Made by a program: the position numbers and the translations under genes | Shown here: in pieces, positions 59,305 through 64,000 of the stretch | How positions within the stretch are numbered: position 1 is the stretch's first letter | Layout: every line of letters starts with the position of its first letter | The notes under the pieces: model-generated | The model's database searches: none | Seen by the model: only the letters and a program-made list of their open reading frames with translations | Told to the model about the DNA's origin: nothing | Assembly (NCBI GenBank): GCA_032191485.1 | Contig: JAVDOI010000007.1 | Location: 5,714,042-5,778,041 of the forward strand | Origin: Leptoclinus maculatus | Lineage: Eukaryota; Chordata; Actinopteri; Perciformes; Stichaeidae | Reading direction: 5' to 3' | DNA: 64,000 nt

Positions 59305-59392
59305 ATGTACAGATTGTAAAGCCCTCTGAGGCAAATTTGTGATTTGTGATTTTGTGATATACAAAATAAATTGAATTGAATTGAATTGGCTT
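59305..59392 (+). mobile_element. SINE 3' tail with ATTGA repeats
   Basis: TGTAAAGCCCTCTGAGGCAA, GTGATTTGTGATTTTGTGAT, then ATACAAAATAAATTGAATTG and further ATTGA units. This is the typical 3' end of L2-mobilised teleost SINEs. The head is not clear. Confidence 0.6.
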
Positions 59393-59760
59393 GCCTGATA
59401 TCCATGTTATGTCCATGATGCCAATGGGCAGCAGACACAGGTAGAAAACCTCTGTAATTTGTTAAAAGTTCAGCATTTTGAAGAGTAAAAGTATGTTTTG
59501 TATGTAATTACTATTATTAATAAGTATTGTAATACAGACCCGTGTTTTGAGCAGAAACATGTGCATCCTGTTGCAGACTGCTGCATTGAAATTATTATTT
59601 AAGTATGGGTTGGCAAGTATGTTTGATAGTGACTTTCATGTGGTGGAAAGTCATGATGTTGAAGCACTCTATACACAGCCCAGAGAATAATCCTGCAAAA
59701 TTATTTTTATTTATTTACTTTTATGTAGAATAGTTAAAAGTGCAAACGGTAAATAAATCT
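59391..59760 (-). repeat. Inverted segment, right arm
   Basis: It starts right at the end of the SINE tail (GGCTTGCCTGATATCCATG) and matches the reverse complement of 55600-56036. Similarity stops near 59760 and resumes at about 60408-60460 (ACAACGTGAACAATGGAA), implying an insertion of about 645 nt in this arm. Confidence 0.7.
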
Positions 59761-60789
59761 GAAGGATTGTACATGGGATAGCTTAGTGGCATTACTGTCA
59801 TGATAACAGAGCCAGCTATAAAGTCAAAGTTCAGGGTAAATCAACTCTTTTTACAGTCAGACTCATTACAAGTCTCAACACTATAGCCTGAAACATTCAC
59901 CCAAATAGTTTAAGAAGCCTTAATTAAATAAATACATTGATAATGGATCATTACATACAAATAATTCAGTGTTTGCGCCCATTGGCAGTTTATTCACGTT
60001 CAACTGTGGGAAAGTGGAAGAAATATGACTTTATGACAGTTCATTATTATGTTCATTATTTATAATATTTGTTTGTTTCTTTAATTTAGCTCTCCATAAA
60101 TTGATCGCTGAAGCAAACACGTTTGAAAACGCGCAACTTTTACTTTGAAGGCGAGCTGTCTCAGTTTCCGACTCTCGACTTCCTTATTGACTCAATTTTC
60201 ATTATTAAAGTTGTGTATTGTAACAAGCTGATGTTTTGGTGCTGAATTACATTGCACGTGTTCATTCAACGCGACAATAACTCAGACAAAGCGTTAACCG
60301 CATTTAGGCAGCATCGCCTATCAAACAACAAACTCACACGTAGCAGAAAACATTTACATCAACACAAGTAGACCAATGACATTAGGTAATACTCCAAAAC
60401 TGACATTGTTCATTATACAACGTGAACAATGGAAAATGAAATTAATGAATACTTCGTACACGGACCTGTCAGGTCTGTTTATTCAATTTTTTTTTATTGA
60501 GTTGAGACAATCATTTCAATGACACGTGTTGTCTTTCACAATAAACAGGCATCTTAAGTGCACAGGTTGATATTAAAGTTATCCAGTTAATTCCTTCTGC
60601 ATATGAAACGAAGACGATCGTCACTTCCTTTTCACCAACAACATACCACACATTCAACCGTATGCACTTATAACCACCTAACGCTCGCGAGTTACAATTC
60701 TACTGCAGTGGCACACAAAAAAAGACCATTACAATTCATAAATAACCGATTAAACATGACGGTATACGCCAAATACCAGCTCAAACAGA

Positions 60790-61003
60790 CATTCGCTGTT
60801 TCACTTTTGTTTTTGTCTTCATTTAAAGGTAACAAATCACGTGACTCGTCGTGTCAGCTCGAGTTTCGTTTCACGCAGGTTGTTCCCCATGTTTAGGTTT
60901 TGTTTTCCGCCGCTTGCTCCAAAGTGTTGTGTCCGCTATAAGTTTCGATTCAGAGTCCCGTGAAGCAGACGTCGGTCGGGTCGCGCGGAGGCACTGCGAC
61001 AGC
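60790..61003 (+). promoter_or_regulatory. Promoter region of the HERC-like gene with ISRE/IRF-like motifs
   Basis: GTTTCACTTTT at 60798-60808 and AGTTTCGTTTCAC at 60862-60874 resemble interferon-stimulated response elements (core TTTCNNTTT). The second has one base less between half-sites than the consensus but fits the IRF core AANNGAAA on the reverse strand. A TATAAG lies at 60937-60942, 62 nt before the ATG. Interferon control is inference. Confidence 0.4.
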
Positions 61004-61232
61004 ATGTTTTCATGGGGAGAGGACGTTCACCGGGGCTTTCGGCTAAAGGGAGGCGTGAATAGCGACAGCGGGCCGCCAACGGACGTCGGGGGTCATCGTA
61101 TAAACCTCGGTTATCAAATCGCGGATCTGTCCGCGGGCCGCAGCACGCTCGCTTTCGTCAAAACAAACGGAAACGCGTTCGTTATTCGCACGAGCGAGAG
61201 CAAAGACGGGAGAAGAGTCAGAGGGAAGCAGA
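61004..61232 (+). CDS. HERC-like coding exon 1
   Basis: The ATG follows GCGACAGC. No in-frame start lies upstream near the promoter motifs. Residues 1-76 read MFSWGEDVHRG, then LGYQIADLSAGRSTLAFVKT. This resembles a degenerate first RCC1 blade. Donor AGCAGA/GTGAGC leaves phase 1. Confidence 0.8.
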
Positions 61233-62735
61233 GTGAGCATCGTGTTGTTACTGTCGGTGTTTATTTATTCAAAAGAAGAATGGTGTATTAATTTATTTTT
61301 TTAAATCTACCTGTTACTTTGCAAACACGTGGAAATGTTTTCTCATTTTGCAGTAAAAAAAAAAAAAATTATATTTATTTATAAAAAAAGAAATCAACTT
61401 TACTTTGCAAACTCGTGCAATTGTTTTTTCATTTTGCTGTAATGATGATGACGTACAACCATCTCTTTACACCTGCTGTGTTCTGTTTAGAGTTCGTAAA
61501 GTGTAAAGAGAAGATTCAGGCCGTGGGTTGTCATGATGATGATGATGTGGTCACGCTGCTGTCCGAGGGGGGACAAGTTCTCTGGGTGGACACGACCCGT
61601 GCTTACAATCTAAAGTAAGGAGAAGCAAGGGTTTCGGTGTAAATCGGTGTCCTGGATATGAAAGAAAATGTGTAAAATGGGGCAAAAATTGTCTTACAAC
61701 ATCTCTGATTCATGCTGTTGTCTGTTTTTTGTTTTTTTCTGTCTCTTGTCCTCTCAGGCCCCTGGAAGCTTTGTGTAACATACCGGTGTCTCAGGTTGCT
61801 TGTGGGAGCCAGCACTCAGTGGCCCTCACCAAAGGTACAGTGAAGTGTACAGTAAACTGCTACTAATGTACAAGCTGAATACATATATTTCTGGTATCCA
61901 GCCATGCAAGGTAGGTTTGGTTTTATGTGACACGGGTCTGAGCTTTCTGCCTCCACCCCAAAAACAACGGAGATGGAAACAATTCTCTGTGTTGAATTCT
62001 TACCAGAATTAAATGAGTATTGTTTTTGGAAAAAGATGCCGCTATATTATGCTTGTGTGTGATTCTCTTTTAACAATTTCAAAAGGAAACTTTATTGACG
62101 TTTAAAAGGTGTTTTATGTGTGTGATTTGGGCGGACGGACCCTTTAAGAGTTTATTCATAAGTTAATGAGTAACGAGTTCGTCATTACTACCACGGGAGT
62201 AGCTCGTTGGCGCTGTACAGTCTTAAGAAAATAAATACAAATCTTGGTGATTTCTCCACAGGTGGTCAGGTGTATACATGGGGCCGAGACTCCAGGGGCC
62301 AGTTGGGTCAGGGGAGGAGCGAGCCCGGCGCCGGCTCCCCCCAACACATCCGATCTCTGTCAGCACTCCCCCTGGTCCAGGTGGCTGCAGGGGGAGAGCA
62401 GAGCTTCGCCCTTTCGGTCTCCGGAGGTGTGTTCGGCTGGGGCGGAAACGACCGCGGGCAGCTCGGGCTGGGAGACACAAAAGGTACTAAGCAACAAGTT
62501 AGATTTCTATGTGCTTCACTTGAATTTGAATTCACCTCGTCTCTTTTTTACATTCCTTTAAAGATGGATTTCACAAGCGATAACAATCTTATCTACGCTA
62601 TTTCCACGACATGCAAACTTGAATGTTAATTTCTGTTCTGTAGACAGACATGCGCCAACTCCTGTTCATTGTCTGAACATGAAGACAACTATTCACATTT
62701 CCTGCGGAAAGGACCACACTGCCATTCTGACAAAG
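61004..62735 (+). CDS. HERC-like RCC1-domain protein, N-terminal exons (3' partial)
   Basis: Exons 61004-61232, 61491-61614, 61758-61834, 62262-62483 and 62644-62735 join in frame with GT-AG introns. They give about 248 residues from MFSWGEDVHRGFRLKGG. RCC1-type blades are clear from about residue 115: QVACGSQHSVALTKGGQVYT then WGRDSRGQLGQG; QVAAGGEQSFALSVSG then FGWGGNDRGQLGLGD; ISCGKDHTAILTK. The order and wording (PLVQVAAGG, SFALSVSGGVFGWG) match small HERC ligases of the HERC3/4/5/6 type. These are known to carry a C-terminal HECT domain that transfers ubiquitin or, for HERC5, ISG15. The HECT part lies beyond the window, so an RCC1-only protein cannot be excluded. The divergent first exon and Asp-rich HDDDD segment suggest fast evolution. 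Confidence 0.85.
61491..61614 (+). CDS. HERC-like coding exon 2
   Basis: It encodes KFVKCKEKIQAVGCHDDDD, VVTLLSEGGQVLWVD and TTRAYNLK. The IQAVGC...VVTLLSEGGQVLWVD phrase is an RCC1-like blade. Acceptor TTCTGTTTAG, donor CTAAA/GTAAGG. Confidence 0.8.
61758..61834 (+). CDS. HERC-like coding exon 3
   Basis: It encodes PLEALCNIPVSQVACGSQHS then VALTK, a canonical RCC1 CG.xHS.AL strand. Acceptor GTCCTCTCAG, donor AAAG/GTACAG. Confidence 0.85.
62262..62483 (+). CDS. HERC-like coding exon 4
   Basis: It encodes GGQVYTWGRDSRGQLGQG, PLVQVAAGGEQSFALSVSGG and VFGWGGNDRGQLGLGDTK. Two clear RCC1 repeats make this the strongest evidence for the gene. Acceptor TTCTCCACAG, donor AAAG/GTACTA. Confidence 0.9.
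62644..62735 (+). CDS. HERC-like coding exon 5
   Basis: It encodes DRHAPTPVHCLNMKTTIHI and SCGKDHTAILTK, the next RCC1 repeat. Acceptor CTGTTCTGTAG, donor ACAAAG/GTTGGA in phase 0. No further exon was found before the window ends, so the intron is at least 1.26 kb. Confidence 0.85.
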
Positions 62736-62816
62736 GTTGGACTTCTACTCTTTCCCCACTCGTTCCTTAGTTACTTCTCACAATTTGAAATGTGTCGTAT
62801 TGTAAGATGTTGTATC

Positions 62817-63370
62817 CATAGACTGTATGTAAGAAGTGAACGTAGTCAGTGTGACGTCACCCATTGGTTTGTTGACTGTCGATTTGAAGCATTTTGACTG
62901 TCGCCATCTTGGCTTTTTGCGACCAAAATTGACACGAGAGGGTGGAGCTAAGTACAATACAACGCTGAACAAAAACATTTTTAGGCGACCGAATGAACTG
63001 AAAACACACTGTAAAGGGTTAAAGTTCTAAACACGGACAACTACCAGACCGGACAGTAGCGACTGGTAGCGACCTGTCAATCGAAAGGTAGCCCCGCCCT
63101 AAAGCATTCTCTTTTCTTTATGGTCTGTTTGACTCTAAATGAACCATAATTTACTAAATGAACATCATGCTGTATTGAAGAAGACTTGAAACTAGAGATT
63201 GAGACATAAACTCATGTTTACAATGTTTACTGAGGTAATAAATCAAGTGAGAAGTAGAGTCATTTTCTCATAGACTTCTATACAACCAGAGGAGTCGCCC
63301 CCTGATGGCAATTAGAAAGAATGCAAGTTTAAGGCACTTCTGCATTGCACTCCTCCGCCTGGTTGTAACC
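62817..63370 (+). mobile_element. Dispersed MITE-like repeat, copy 5 (HERC-like intron 5)
   Basis: A near full-length forward copy. It runs from CATAGACTGTATGTAAGAAG, through GTGACGTCACCCATTGG, TGGTCTGTTTGACTCTAAAT and CATAGACTTCTATACAACC, to CCGCCTGGTTGTAACC. It serves as reference for the other copies. Confidence 0.7.
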
Positions 63371-64000
63371 ACTAACTGCACACATTTTATTGCTGGAAAA
63401 ATAATGCTTTTTCCCTGGGCAACAGACATAAGTACAATAATTCTAATTTAACTCTCCACATAACACCCATATACAAATGGAATGATGGAATAGGTTTTAA
63501 ATGTTTCTGTGAACTCAAGGATCCATTATTTTAAAGCCCCTTGTGGTGAAAATATTAGTGTGTAATGTAAAATACCAAATTTTTGCAACAATGTAGGAAG
63601 TCAGCTGGTCTCAACTCTTTTCAGCGCTCCAAAAAATCGCTTTTAGCCAGTTCCCAGTGCAATTTATTGACATAACTACGTCATCAGCGCTTGAGCAAGA
63701 CTTTAACGGCGACAATGTAGCCGGCCACCTTTTAGCTGTTTTTTTGCTTTTGACGCTGTAACACAGCAGTAGATTGTTAAACCTTCCTTTTCCCCCATTA
63801 TAGATATCTGATCAGAAGATGTAGTTTTGTGTCCACAAGTCTTGACATCAATTTTACATATATAATATTTACGGTACATTGACATGCGCACACGTAACAT
63901 TAACAGATTCTTTGGCTAATCGGGGGGCCTGCCAACATATTGTAAGCATTTAACTTGATATGGCGAAAGTGTTCGCAAACAGACGCTTATTTTCACATAC
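63371..64000 (+). other. HERC-like intron 5, no exon seen
   Basis: AT-rich sequence without RCC1-like coding blocks. The next exon of the HERC-like gene must lie beyond the right edge. Confidence 0.5.

Noticed and set aside
60603..60896. 97-codon frame just upstream of the HERC-like gene, starting MKRRRSSLPF
   Set aside because: It lies in the promoter region and overlaps the ISRE-like motifs and the inverted-repeat margin. No RCC1 similarity.

Overview
The window is vertebrate nuclear DNA, almost certainly from a teleost and probably a percomorph. Support comes from genes split into short exons with GT/AG introns, very abundant (CA)n/(TG)n microsatellites, a tRNA-headed SINE, an L2-type SINE tail with ATTGA repeats, and several non-coding mobile families typical of spiny-rayed fish. 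Nothing in it is prokaryotic, and most of the sequence is non-coding.

Layout. (1) 1-1.2 kb: the last two coding exons and 3' UTR of a plus-strand gene entering from the left. I could not identify it. (2) 1.2-27.6 kb: a long intergenic stretch with microsatellites and degraded mobile elements. Among these are a SINE at 5.0-5.24 kb, hAT-like remnants at 5.4-6.3 kb, a 0.5-kb palindromic element at 14.77-15.30 kb and a MITE at 21.44-21.71 kb. No supported gene was found here. (3) 28.18-46.62 kb: a complete plus-strand wt1 (Wilms tumour 1 transcription factor) in nine coding exons, encoding 443 residues without KTS or 446 with KTS. Every splice junction keeps the frame, and the four C2H2 fingers and the tandem alternative KTS donors are intact. 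Details resemble the teleost wt1b paralogue more than wt1a, but that assignment is tentative. (4) 46.6-60.9 kb: the wt1 3' UTR, then non-coding DNA with microsatellites, mobile elements and an inverted pair of related ~0.4-kb segments at 55.6-56.04 and 59.39-59.76 kb. (5) 61.0 kb to the right edge: the first five coding exons of a HERC-like gene with RCC1-type blade repeats. It runs off the window before any HECT domain.

The three genes share a strand but show no sign of working together. wt1 is a developmental regulator of kidney, gonad and epicardium. The HERC-like gene is probably a ubiquitin- or ISG15-type ligase and may be interferon-responsive, since ISRE/IRF-like motifs lie just upstream. 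I see no wholly new system. The most useful points are the conserved KTS donor pair, TG-rich acceptors and a CA tract touching wt1 splice sites, overlapping alternative hairpins in the wt1 3' UTR, and the inverted segments beside the HERC-like gene.
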